From an uncultured bacterium (GTDB taxonomy: Bacteria; Cyanobacteriota; Vampirovibrionia; Gastranaerophilales; Gastranaerophilaceae): 64,000 nucleotides of DNA. The stretch covers positions 1-64,000 of the forward strand of contig CACYUI010000017.1 of NCBI GenBank assembly GCA_902777605.1. Direction: 5' to 3'. Below, piece after piece: positions 1 to 7,053 of this stretch (the stretch's first letter is position 1; each line of letters begins with the position of its first letter). Under the pieces are notes generated by a model that worked only from the letters and a program-made list of their open reading frames with translations, had not been told where the DNA came from and searched no databases. Made by a program: the position numbers and the translations under genes.

Positions 1-237
<237 letters not shown>

Positions 238-275
238 TTATATCTCCCTTTCCTTTCTGTTTGATTTTGTGTTCT

Positions 276-332
276 GTCGGCTTGGTAAAGCCGACCTATG
301 GTCTATTTCCCCCTCTCCTTTTTAGGAGAGGG
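276..332. repeat. Two adjacent dispersed hairpin repeats
   Basis: A hairpin at 276-295 (arms GTCGGCTT and AAGCCGAC) is followed by CCTAT, so on the minus strand it reads ATAGG plus palindrome, like the GTAGG-hairpins elsewhere here. Next to it, 311-332 is a second hairpin (arms CCCTCTCCT and AGGAGAGGG) followed by TTGGGGTGA. That is the short form of the CCCTC...GGG repeat family also seen at 18640, 26101 and 59465 and inside hydF. Both lie between divergent genes. Confidence 0.7.
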
Positions 333-404
333 TTGGGGTGATGTGAAACACCATTCCCCATTTTTATCAGTTTTTATAAACCGACAAAAATTACTCTTCC
401 GAGC

Positions 405-1337
405 TTGCTATTATTGTATAACAAACAAAAAAAATATTCCTTCAAAATTCAAAAAATATTTTATATTTTAGTAATTATTTTTTTATTTACCCCCAATTTA
501 CCCGCAAAAAATATTTTTACGGTTTTTATAGATAATATGATTACATTTGAATCCAACAAAAACATGCTCAAATCAGCTATGATGATTGAGTCAAAAGCCC
601 GCAACACTTATCCGCATATTTCAACATATAGATTGCGAAAACAAATTGGTTATGACAAAGAAACTGATCCAAAGTTTTTTTCTGAAATGAAAAAGAATTA
701 CAGCTTGGCAAGAAAGATGATTAAAGAAAGCGGTGATTTTTACACAGCAATGCTTTTTGCTTTACGAGAAGGCAAAGTCGGGAATTGCACTGAAGATGCA
801 ATGCTTGCAGAGCTTTTAGGTAAAATTAACGGTCAGACGAATATTTATACCGGAAATATTGCTCTTTCAAGGGACGGCAAAAATGTCGGAAGTTTAAACC
901 ATGTTGTTGCATTCATAACGGAAAAAGCCGTAAAAAATAATGAAAAAAACTTTTTTAAGAACAAAGATGCAATAATTATTGATCCGTGGCTTGGTGTAAC
1001 AGATTATGCGGGTAATTATTTTAACAAATTAAAATCTATTTATCGTAAAACATTTATGCAAGAAAAAGACAATAGATTTGCAACATTTACAAATGATAAT
1101 TTGGCAATGGAGCTTCTAAGAGGTGAAAGTAAAAATCCGAAAGATTTTCATAAAAAGAAAAAAGAATTGTGTCCTATTACAGCTTTAGCGGTAGTGCCGT
1201 TTATTAATAAACTTTTAAATCCTGAAACTCTTGAAGCTATAAAAGAAAGTTTTCCCGAACTTATCATTAAAAACTTTAAACAAATTGATTTACCTTGTAA
1301 AAAAGCAAAAATTATCAAAATGAATATTGAAAAATAA
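405..1337 (+). CDS. Secreted or anchored protein with a transglutaminase/papain-like Cys-His-Asp core
   Basis: About 310 residues. A basic N-terminus is followed by one hydrophobic segment (about residues 18-33), consistent with an uncleaved signal anchor or signal peptide. No named family is recognised, but the order of conserved-looking residues fits a transglutaminase-like or papain-like cysteine peptidase: Cys128 in GNCTEDA at a helix start, His166 in NHVVAF on a strand, and Asp193 in IIIDPWLG. The spacing is right for a catalytic triad; activity is inference. The start is uncertain: the frame has no ATG before the hydrophobic segment, so a TTG at 405 or 414 is likely, and no clear ribosome binding site is seen. 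The gene ends just where a sigma-70-like promoter for the next operon begins, with no terminator between. Confidence 0.75.
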   Translation: MLLLYNKQKKYSFKIQKIFYILVIIFLFTPNLPAKNIFTVFIDNMITFESNKNMLKSAMMIESKARNTYPHISTYRLRKQIGYDKETDPKFFSEMKKNYSLARKMIKESGDFYTAMLFALREGKVGNCTEDAMLAELLGKINGQTNIYTGNIALSRDGKNVGSLNHVVAFITEKAVKNNEKNFFKNKDAIIIDPWLGVTDYAGNYFNKLKSIYRKTFMQEKDNRFATFTNDNLAMELLRGESKNPKDFHKKKKELCPITALAVVPFINKLLNPETLEAIKESFPELIIKNFKQIDLPCKKAKIIKMNIEK

Positions 1338-1355
1338 TTCCGATTATAGGATAAT
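1327..1355 (+). promoter_or_regulatory. Sigma-70-type promoter of the hydrogenase-maturation cluster
   Basis: TTGAAA at 1327-1332, a 17-nt spacer and GATAAT at 1350-1355. It overlaps the stop codon of the upstream gene (1335-1337) and would start transcription near 1362, giving a leader of about 110 nt before the TM1266-like gene. Confidence 0.55.
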
Positions 1356-1393
1356 TGTTATAACCTAACTCTTGAGGGATAAATACTATGACA

Positions 1394-1458
1394 CCTTTAG
1401 AGAAAGGGGGTAACTACTTGTTTAAAAGTCGCACCTCCTTTTGGTGCGGCTTTTTTTT
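1394..1458 (+). promoter_or_regulatory. Putative transcription attenuator in the leader of the hydrogenase-maturation cluster
   Basis: An intrinsic terminator (stem 1428-1435 with 1443-1450, then eight T at 1451-1458) lies 14 nt before the TM1266-like start codon, inside the leader transcribed from the promoter at 1327. An alternative 10-bp helix pairs 1402-1411 with 1433-1442 (two G-U pairs) and would destroy the terminator stem. A small hairpin (1394-1398 with 1403-1407) would in turn block that antiterminator. Three mutually exclusive helices are the usual layout of an attenuator or riboswitch. The ligand or trigger is unknown, and I recognise no known riboswitch class. The terminator could also simply end upstream transcription. 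Confidence 0.5.
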
Positions 1459-1472
1459 GAAAGGAGAAATTT

Positions 1473-1718
1473 ATGGAAACACGAGTTGCAATTATCGGAA
1501 TTATTGTAGAAAACGATGCGGTAGTTTGCGATATTCAAAATCTTTTGACAGAATACTCAAAATATATTATTGGCAGAATGGGAATCCCATATCAGCCAAA
1601 AGCGGTAAGAATTATCAGTATAGTGCTGGATGCTCCTGTTGATACAATCAATGCTTTGACAGGAAAAATCGGCAATTTGCAAGGTGTTAATGCAAAAACT
1701 GTATATTCAAATGTATAG
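1473..1718 (+). CDS. TM1266-family iron-only hydrogenase system putative regulator
   Basis: An 81-residue protein matching the TM1266 family: start METRVAIIGIIVE, the central IIGRMGIPY, and VLDAP followed by NALTGKIGNL. The family has an ACT/NikR-C-like ferredoxin fold and is regularly found beside hydE, hydF and hydG, so a regulatory role in [FeFe]-hydrogenase expression or maturation is assumed; it has not been shown biochemically. The ribosome binding site is AAAGGAG, directly after the terminator T-run. It is the first gene of the cluster with hydG, hydF and hydE; hydG starts 73 nt later, after two tandem hairpin repeats. Identification is strong; exact function is unknown. Confidence 0.88.
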   Translation: METRVAIIGIIVENDAVVCDIQNLLTEYSKYIIGRMGIPYQPKAVRIISIVLDAPVDTINALTGKIGNLQGVNAKTVYSNV

Positions 1719-1785
1719 AATGTAGGTTGGGTGAAACCCAACAAAAAGGGAGAATGTAGGTTGGGTGAAACCCAACAAAAAGGGA
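1718..1785 (+). repeat. Two tandem 34-bp units, each with a GTAG-hairpin
   Basis: The unit is repeated exactly at a 34-nt offset (1718-1751 and 1752-1785). Each copy holds GTAGG followed by the palindrome TTGGGT-GAA-ACCCAA and a purine stretch AAAAAGGGAG. The second copy's AGGGAG serves as the ribosome binding site of hydG. The same GTAGG-TTGGGT hairpin occurs in inverse orientation at 24061-24081. The form resembles REP elements (GTAG tetranucleotide plus hairpin). Confidence 0.8.
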
Positions 1786-1791
1786 GATTCA

Positions 1792-3231
1792 ATGTACGAT
1801 AAAAAATCATTAAAAGCAGAAGAGTTTATTAATCACGAAGAGGTTTTGAGAACTCTTAATTGGGCAGAAGAAAATAAAAACAATTTAGAGTTAATTAACG
1901 AAATATTAGAAAAGGCTCGTCCTACAAGAGTCGGCAGAGATACTTTTTGCAAAGGTTTAAGCCATGAAGAAGCCAGCCTTCTTTTGGCTTGTGAAGACAA
2001 GGGTGTTTTGCAAAAAATATACGATTTGGCAGAAGAAATAAAAGAATCTTTTTACGGTAAAAGAATTGTTATTTTTGCACCGCTTTATCTTTCAAACTAT
2101 TGCGTAAATGGTTGTATATACTGCCCTTATCACAACCAAAACAAGCACATACCAAGGAAAAAACTTACGCAAGAGGAGGTAAAAGCAGAAGTCATAGCTC
2201 TTCAAGATATGGGACACAAGCGCCTTGCGATAGAATCAGGAGAAGACCCTGTTAATAATCCTATTGAGTACATTTTAGAGTGCATAAATACAATTTACTC
2301 AATCAAGCATAAAAACGGTGCAATCAGAAGAGTTAATGTAAATATTGCGGCTACAACGGTTGAAAACTACAGAAAACTTAAAGAGGCAGGTATTGGAACT
2401 TATATTCTTTTCCAAGAAACTTACCACAAAGAATCCTACGAAAAACTTCACCCGACAGGCCCAAAACATAATTATGCATACCATACTGAAGCTATGGACA
2501 GAGCGATGGAAGGCGGAATTGATGATGTAGGATTGGGAGTTCTATTTGGGTTAGAAAGGTACAAGTATGAATTTGCAGCACTTTTGATGCATGCAGAACA
2601 CTTAGAAGCCGTTCACGGAGTCGGACCTCACACAATTTCTGTTCCTCGTGTTAAAAAGGCTGATGATATTGATCCGACAACTTTTGACAACGGAATTGAT
2701 GACGAAACATTTGCTAAAATTGTTGCTCTGACTCGTATTGCCGTTCCTTATACGGGTATAATTATTTCTACTCGTGAAAGTCAAGCCGTCAGAGAAAAAT
2801 TGCTTAAGCTTGGTGTTTCACAAGTTTCAGGTGCGTCAAGAACTTCCGTAGGTGGTTATACGGAAGACGAGCGACCAACTGAAACAGAGCAATTTGATGT
2901 TTCAGACCAAAGAACTTTAGACGAAGTTGTCAGATGGCTTATGGAAAAAGGGCATATACCTTCTTTCTGTACTGCTTGCTACAGAGAAGGCAGAACAGGT
3001 GACAGATTTATGTCACTGTGTAAGACAGGACAAATTCAAAACTGCTGTCAGCCAAACGCTCTGATTACTCTGAAAGAATTTTTGGTGGATTACGCTTCGG
3101 AAGAAACCAAAAAAATCGGTGAAGAGTTTATCAAAAAAGAACTTGATAAAATACCTAACGAAGCAATAAAGAAAGTTCTTACAAACAACCTTAAAGAAAT
3201 CGAAAACGGTAAAAGAGATTTTAGATTTTAG
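1792..3231 (+). CDS. hydG: [FeFe]-hydrogenase maturase HydG, radical SAM tyrosine lyase
   Basis: A 479-residue protein of normal HydG length. HydG cleaves tyrosine with SAM and makes the CO and CN ligands of the H-cluster. The radical SAM cluster motif CX3CX2C is at Cys104, Cys108 and Cys111 (NYCVNGCIYC). The HydG-specific C-terminal auxiliary-cluster motif CX2CX22C is at Cys393, Cys396 and Cys419. This C-terminal region separates HydG from its relative ThiH. The ATG at 1792 is chosen over a GTG at 1765 because AGGGAG lies at the right distance from the ATG and the GTG sits inside a hairpin repeat. A hairpin at 3250-3270 follows the stop. The gene is in the same direction as the TM1266-like gene, hydF and hydE, and all maturases are intact. 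Confidence 0.97.
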   Translation: MYDKKSLKAEEFINHEEVLRTLNWAEENKNNLELINEILEKARPTRVGRDTFCKGLSHEEASLLLACEDKGVLQKIYDLAEEIKESFYGKRIVIFAPLYLSNYCVNGCIYCPYHNQNKHIPRKKLTQEEVKAEVIALQDMGHKRLAIESGEDPVNNPIEYILECINTIYSIKHKNGAIRRVNVNIAATTVENYRKLKEAGIGTYILFQETYHKESYEKLHPTGPKHNYAYHTEAMDRAMEGGIDDVGLGVLFGLERYKYEFAALLMHAEHLEAVHGVGPHTISVPRVKKADDIDPTTFDNGIDDETFAKIVALTRIAVPYTGIIISTRESQAVREKLLKLGVSQVSGASRTSVGGYTEDERPTETEQFDVSDQRTLDEVVRWLMEKGHIPSFCTACYREGRTGDRFMSLCKTGQIQNCCQPNALITLKEFLVDYASEETKKIGEEFIKKELDKIPNEAIKKVLTNNLKEIENGKRDFRF

Positions 3232-3249
3232 AGGGGTAAATATATTAAA

Positions 3250-3303
3250 GGTGCGTCTGATAGACGCGCCTTATTTATTGTTGGGGTAGAAACCCCAACT
3301 TAC
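3250..3303. repeat. Terminator-like hairpin and a second hairpin repeat after hydG
   Basis: Arms GGTGCGTC (3250-3257) and GACGCGCC (3263-3270) form a strong stem followed by an AT-rich, not pure-T, tail, so it may terminate hydG. Its sequence resembles the GGGTGCGTC/GACGCACC hairpin at 56337 and 56577. Next, 3280-3299 (GTTGGGGT / ACCCCAAC) is a GTAAG-hairpin read on the minus strand. The rest of the gap to 3533 is AT-rich; apart from the promoter at its end I see nothing in it. Confidence 0.6.
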
Positions 3304-3517
3304 CTAGCTTTTTGGATTCTGTAATAAACTTCAAATAAAATTAGTCATAATTAAAACCTACTTTCTGCAAGATTAAACACACTTTAATAACTTCTACATG
3401 TTAATAAAGTATTTCGATTTTAATAATAGCACACATTTTTATTCTATTCTATTTAGCATTATACTTGAATTTTAGCCTTGAAAAATTCGTCTTTACAATT
3501 TTAACAATTGCTGTTTT

Positions 3518-3534
3518 GTGGTAAAATTTGGCTA
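3518..3534 (+). promoter_or_regulatory. Extended -10 promoter placing transcription start on the ATG
   Basis: TGG-TAAAAT (hexamer 3522-3527) followed by exactly 6 nt and then ATG at 3534. Transcription starting 7 nt after the hexamer would begin on the A of the start codon. There is no ribosome binding site. The -35 region is weak. Confidence 0.5.
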
Positions 3535-4103
3535 TGAATACACTAAAAACTTTCAAACTTGTCAGAAATGACGGGAAAATTATTGAACCCGTTTTTTATG
3601 AAAACAACTTAGATGAAGTTGTTGAAATTTTAAATATTAAAAATTTAAATTTTGAAGGATTGAAAGCCAAGGACATAAAGAAAAAAAATATTCAAGAAGT
3701 AGTTTTGAAAAATCAAGATAAAATCTATATTAAAAACAAAAAATCAAATATAACGGCATCTCTTTCTAAGAAACATTTGAATAAAATTATCTCAACAATA
3801 TTTATCCGAGATGTTGAGAACAGGCATACTTTTTTAAAGAAAGAACTTATTGCAAATATTGATAAAATATTCTATTTGGCTATCCCAATTTTGAAACATG
3901 CAGAATTAAAACGACCATTATTATATAATACCCAAATTATTTATAGATTTGCATTACCTTTAAAAATTGGCAATATAGATTTTTTAATTATGATAACTAT
4001 TAAAGAAAGAATAGATTACCAAGAAATATCAATTGATGAATTTACAATCTATGATTTTTATGCTGAAAGTAAAAAGTCACCTGATACAATACCAAGTGAC
4101 TAA
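3534..4103 (+). CDS. Unknown protein between hydG and hydF
   Basis: A 189-residue Lys/Ile/Asn-rich protein with no signal peptide or obvious membrane segment and no family I recognise. It appears alpha/beta: a short N-terminal beta-rich part (about 1-80), then helices and strands; the centre (about 100-160) contains alternating hydrophobic residues typical of strands. The ATG at 3534 is preferred over an in-frame TTG at 3528, since a -10-like TAAAAT box lies exactly 6 nt upstream and there is no Shine-Dalgarno sequence, suggesting a leaderless message. It sits between hydG and hydF in the same direction but with its own promoter and a 302-nt gap before it, so it need not belong to the maturation pathway. 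Confidence 0.7.
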   Translation: MNTLKTFKLVRNDGKIIEPVFYENNLDEVVEILNIKNLNFEGLKAKDIKKKNIQEVVLKNQDKIYIKNKKSNITASLSKKHLNKIISTIFIRDVENRHTFLKKELIANIDKIFYLAIPILKHAELKRPLLYNTQIIYRFALPLKIGNIDFLIMITIKERIDYQEISIDEFTIYDFYAESKKSPDTIPSD

Positions 4104-4190
4104 TTATATTATTTACGATTTAATAGAGTTTGTCAAGGTTAGTATTAAAAAGAGCAATGACGAATTTATAAATAAAAAGAGGTTATTAAA

Positions 4191-5981
4191 ATGAATCTGA
4201 CAAAATCAGAACGCCCGCATATAGCATTTTTTGGATGTACCAATTCAGGAAAATCAAGCTTAGTTAATGCAGTTACCAATCAAGCATTGTCTGTTGTTTC
4301 CGATGTTAAAGGTACTACAACTGATGCCGTTCAAAAAGCTATGGAGATTCTTCCTCTTGGGCCTGTTGTTATTATTGACACCGCAGGGGTAAATGATGGG
4401 GTAAATGATGGGGATAAAGGGGTAAATACATTAGGTCAATTAAGAGTCGATGCAACAATGCGTATCTTGGATAAAACAGATATTGCAGTTCTTGTTGTTG
4501 ATTCAACAGTCGGGGTTCAAAAAGAGGACGAGGAATTAATACGAGAGTTTAAAGAAAGAAAAATCCCTTATATTACTGTATTTAATAAATGTGATTTAAC
4601 CTCACCCTCTAACCCTAACCTCTCAGAAAAACTCCAACGATTCGGTTTTTCTTCTGCAGAGTCTCAAGAGGCAGGGGAAATATACCCTCTCCTTGAGGGA
4701 GGGTCGAAATCTTTGATTTCGGGGTGGGGTAAAAATGCTTCTCACAAATTCAATCAAGATATACAAGCTAATGCCATAAAGCTAAGAAATAATGCAACAA
4801 AACAGGAAAAAAAATTATGGCAGTATTTAAATAAATCTCAACTTGGTTATAAATTCAGAAGGCAACAACCCATAGGAAACTATATTGTAGATTTTTTCTG
4901 TTCAACTTTAAAATTAATTATTGAACTTGACGGCGGACAGCATAATGAAAAACAAAGTATTGAATATGATAACAAACGAACCCGATTTTTAAACCAACTT
5001 GGATATAAAGTTATAAGAATATGGAATAATGATATTGATAAAAATATTGAGGGTGTTGTGGAATATATTAAGTCTGAGTTGACCCCACCCCCTACCCCCC
5101 TCCCTCAAGGGGCGGGGGAACCTAGTTTAAGTACTCCTGACACGCTAAGCACCCTCCCTCAAGGGGCGGGGGAAGGCTTATCCTCTTGTGAAACAGAGAG
5201 TTTCACTATTCCTCAAGGAGATGGGGTTTGTTTGTTCGTTTCCGCAAAAACAGGTGAAGGGGTAAATGAGTTAAGAGAAAAATTAGGCCATCTGATTAAT
5301 GAGAATAAAAAAGAAAAGTATATTATCAAAGACAAACTTACAGCAGGTGATGTTGTAATTCTTGTAATTCCGATTGATGAATCTGCACCAAAGGGAAGGA
5401 TTATTCTTCCTCAGCAGAATGTTTTGAGAGAATGTCTAGATGCTCACGCAAGTGCAATTTGTTGTCAAGTAGAAGAATTAGAGCAAATACTTAAAACGAT
5501 AACTCCAAATTTTGTTATTACAGACTCTCAAGCTTTTAACAAAGTAAAAGAAATAGTGCCTGAAAACATTATTTTGACATCATTTTCTATACTTATGGCA
5601 AACTACAGGGGTAAATTAAACGAACTTGTTTGCGCGGCGGAAACAATATCGAAACTAAAAGACGGTGATACGGTGCTTATATCAGAGGCTTGCACTCACC
5701 ACCGACAATGCAACGATATAGGCACAGTAAAACTCCCAAAATGGATAAAAGATTTTTCTGATTCGGATCTCAATTTTGAATTCACTCAAGGCGGAGAGTT
5801 TCCTGCAGATTTATCAAAATATAAACTTATAGTCCATTGCGGCGGATGTATGATTAATGAAGCTGAGATGAAAAGTCGTCAGCAAAAAGCCAAAGAGCAA
5901 AAAATTCCAATGGTAAACTACGGCATGGCAATCGCTTATATGAACGGAATATTAGATAGGGCACTTCAAATTTTCAAATAG
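4191..5981 (+). CDS. hydF: [FeFe]-hydrogenase maturation GTPase HydF with an inserted DUF559 endonuclease-like domain
   Basis: A 596-residue protein; ordinary HydF is about 400. HydF is the GTPase scaffold that carries the H-cluster precursor to the hydrogenase. GTPase motifs: G1 GCTNSGKSS (15-23), switch I Thr at 42-44, G3 DTAG (63-66), G4 NKCD (132-135), G5 SAK (351-353). The C-terminal cluster-binding motif (CTHH, later HCGGC) is intact. Between G4 and G5 about 200 residues are inserted. Residues ~191-295 form a DUF559 domain (VSR-like PD-(D/E)XK fold) with IVDFFC and IIELDGGQH, the expected catalytic Asp234, Glu245 and Asp247. It is flanked by translated repeats giving LPQGAGE (304-310 and 322-328). 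Switch II is also expanded by short GVNDG repeats (67-79). The ATG at 4191 follows AAAGAGG. The frame is open throughout, so a functional fusion is possible, but loss of HydF function cannot be excluded. Confidence 0.93.
   Translation: MNLTKSERPHIAFFGCTNSGKSSLVNAVTNQALSVVSDVKGTTTDAVQKAMEILPLGPVVIIDTAGVNDGVNDGDKGVNTLGQLRVDATMRILDKTDIAVLVVDSTVGVQKEDEELIREFKERKIPYITVFNKCDLTSPSNPNLSEKLQRFGFSSAESQEAGEIYPLLEGGSKSLISGWGKNASHKFNQDIQANAIKLRNNATKQEKKLWQYLNKSQLGYKFRRQQPIGNYIVDFFCSTLKLIIELDGGQHNEKQSIEYDNKRTRFLNQLGYKVIRIWNNDIDKNIEGVVEYIKSELTPPPTPLPQGAGEPSLSTPDTLSTLPQGAGEGLSSCETESFTIPQGDGVCLFVSAKTGEGVNELREKLGHLINENKKEKYIIKDKLTAGDVVILVIPIDESAPKGRIILPQQNVLRECLDAHASAICCQVEELEQILKTITPNFVITDSQAFNKVKEIVPENIILTSFSILMANYRGKLNELVCAAETISKLKDGDTVLISEACTHHRQCNDIGTVKLPKWIKDFSDSDLNFEFTQGGEFPADLSKYKLIVHCGGCMINEAEMKSRQQKAKEQKIPMVNYGMAIAYMNGILDRALQIFK
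4598..4731. repeat. Left repeat block of the hydF insertion
   Basis: Two units of the constant-end, variable-hairpin repeat family, read in frame. The first (about 4598-4680) begins ACCTCACCCTC, has an inner inverted repeat AGAAAAAC / GTTTTTCT and ends CTCAAGAGGCAGGGG. The second, in opposite orientation (4681-4731), has CCTTGAGGGAGGGTC, inner stem CGAAATC / GATTTCG and end GGGGTGGGGT. This second unit is nearly identical over about 50 bp to the reverse complement of 26101-26152 downstream of rpsJ. Confidence 0.8.
5083..5240. repeat. Right repeat block of the hydF insertion
   Basis: It starts GACCCCACCCC, inverted relative to the inner end of the left block, and contains three copies of the constant end at about 5098-5118, 5153-5173 and 5212-5227 (the last degenerate: CCTCAAGGAGATGGGG). 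Before the third copy is an inner hairpin GTGAAAC-AGAGA-GTTTCAC. Left and right blocks together form inverted flanks around the DUF559 coding part. Confidence 0.75.
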
Positions 5982-5987
5982 ATTGTT

Positions 5988-6007
5988 GTAGGTCAGGTAT
6001 TACCTGA
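5988..6007 (+). repeat. GTAG-hairpin between hydF and hydE
   Basis: GTAGG followed by TCAGGT-ATT-ACCTGA. The same stem occurs inversely at 20559-20578. It fills the 46-nt gap between hydF and hydE. Confidence 0.7.
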
Positions 6008-6027
6008 CAAATAAAGAAAATTAAAAT

Positions 6028-7014
6028 ATGAATAAACAAGAAATTATAGATATTTTATCAGAGAATACAAGAAATGATTGGCTTTTCAAAGAAGCCGACA
6101 GAGTTCGCAAGGAAAATGTAGGTGATGAAGTCCACTTAAGGGGGCTAATAGAATTTTCAAATATTTGCAAGCGCCAATGTAAATATTGCGGTTTGCGTTC
6201 CGAAAACAGAGAGATTGAAAGGTATCGTATTTTAAAAGACGAAATTTTAACCTATGTTCAAAATGCCGTTAATATGGGATACAGAACCATTGTTCTGCAA
6301 TCAGGCGAGGACGAGTATTACGATACTGATAAAATGGTCGAAATTATAAGAGAGATTAAAAAGTATGATGTAGCGTTGACTCTAAGTATCGGTGAAAAAT
6401 CTTACGAAGAATTTAAGGCTTTTAAAGATGCGGGAGCGGACAGATACCTGATAAGAATTGAAACTACAGACCAAAACTTGTATCAACAAATGCATCCCAA
6501 TGCAAGTTTCGAAAACAGGGTTCAATGTCTGTATGATTTGAAATCTTTGGGTTTTGAAACAGGAACAGGATGTCTTGTCGGGCTTCCTAACCAAGCGATA
6601 GAATCTTTAGCCGATGATATTCTATTCTTTAAAGAACTCGATGCCGATATGATTGGGATAGGCCCGTTCATTCCTCACGAGCAAACACCTTTGAAAAACG
6701 CGGAAAAAGGCGATTTTTGGCTTGCGCTAAAAGTTATGTCTCTTACTCGTATCAATATGCCGAATATAAATATTCCTGCAACAACAGCTATGGAAACACT
6801 AAACCCCAACGGCAGAATCATAGCGCTGCAAAGCGGTGCAAATGTTGTTATGCCAAATGTGACCTCAAAAGAATATAGAGCAAAATACGAAATCTACCCC
6901 GGAAAAATCTGCATAAACGAAGATCCAACTCAATGCAGAGGATGTATTGAAGGCAAAATAAGAGCCATTGGCAGAACCATAAGTCAAAAAAAAGGATTCA
7001 GAAAAAAAATATAA
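6028..7014 (+). CDS. hydE: [FeFe]-hydrogenase maturase HydE, radical SAM
   Basis: A 328-residue radical SAM protein of the HydE/PylB/BioB group. HydE takes part in building the dithiolate bridge and iron precursor of the H-cluster 2Fe subcluster. The CX3CX2C motif is at Cys47, Cys51 and Cys54 (FSNICKRQCKYCGLR). The second, non-essential HydE cluster motif CX7CX2C is visible near the C-terminus (CINEDPTQCRGC). Context with HydG and HydF distinguishes it from PylB. It is 46 nt downstream of hydF, separated by a GTAG-hairpin repeat. The ribosome binding site is weak (AAAGAAA). It converges on the next, minus-strand gene. Confidence 0.95.
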   Translation: MNKQEIIDILSENTRNDWLFKEADRVRKENVGDEVHLRGLIEFSNICKRQCKYCGLRSENREIERYRILKDEILTYVQNAVNMGYRTIVLQSGEDEYYDTDKMVEIIREIKKYDVALTLSIGEKSYEEFKAFKDAGADRYLIRIETTDQNLYQQMHPNASFENRVQCLYDLKSLGFETGTGCLVGLPNQAIESLADDILFFKELDADMIGIGPFIPHEQTPLKNAEKGDFWLALKVMSLTRINMPNINIPATTAMETLNPNGRIIALQSGANVVMPNVTSKEYRAKYEIYPGKICINEDPTQCRGCIEGKIRAIGRTISQKKGFRKKI

Positions 7015-7053
7015 TTTTTCACAAATCCAAATTCTAGTTTTATTTTTTAAGGA

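Noticed and set aside
1388-1642. 84-codon frame overlapping the TM1266-like gene
   Set aside because: Runs through the terminator and the real gene in another frame. Kept only as a possible leader-peptide start, not as a gene.
1718-1785. Tandem repeats considered as a CRISPR array
   Set aside because: Only two adjoining units with no spacers; they are GTAG-hairpins. No CRISPR array or cas gene was seen in the window.
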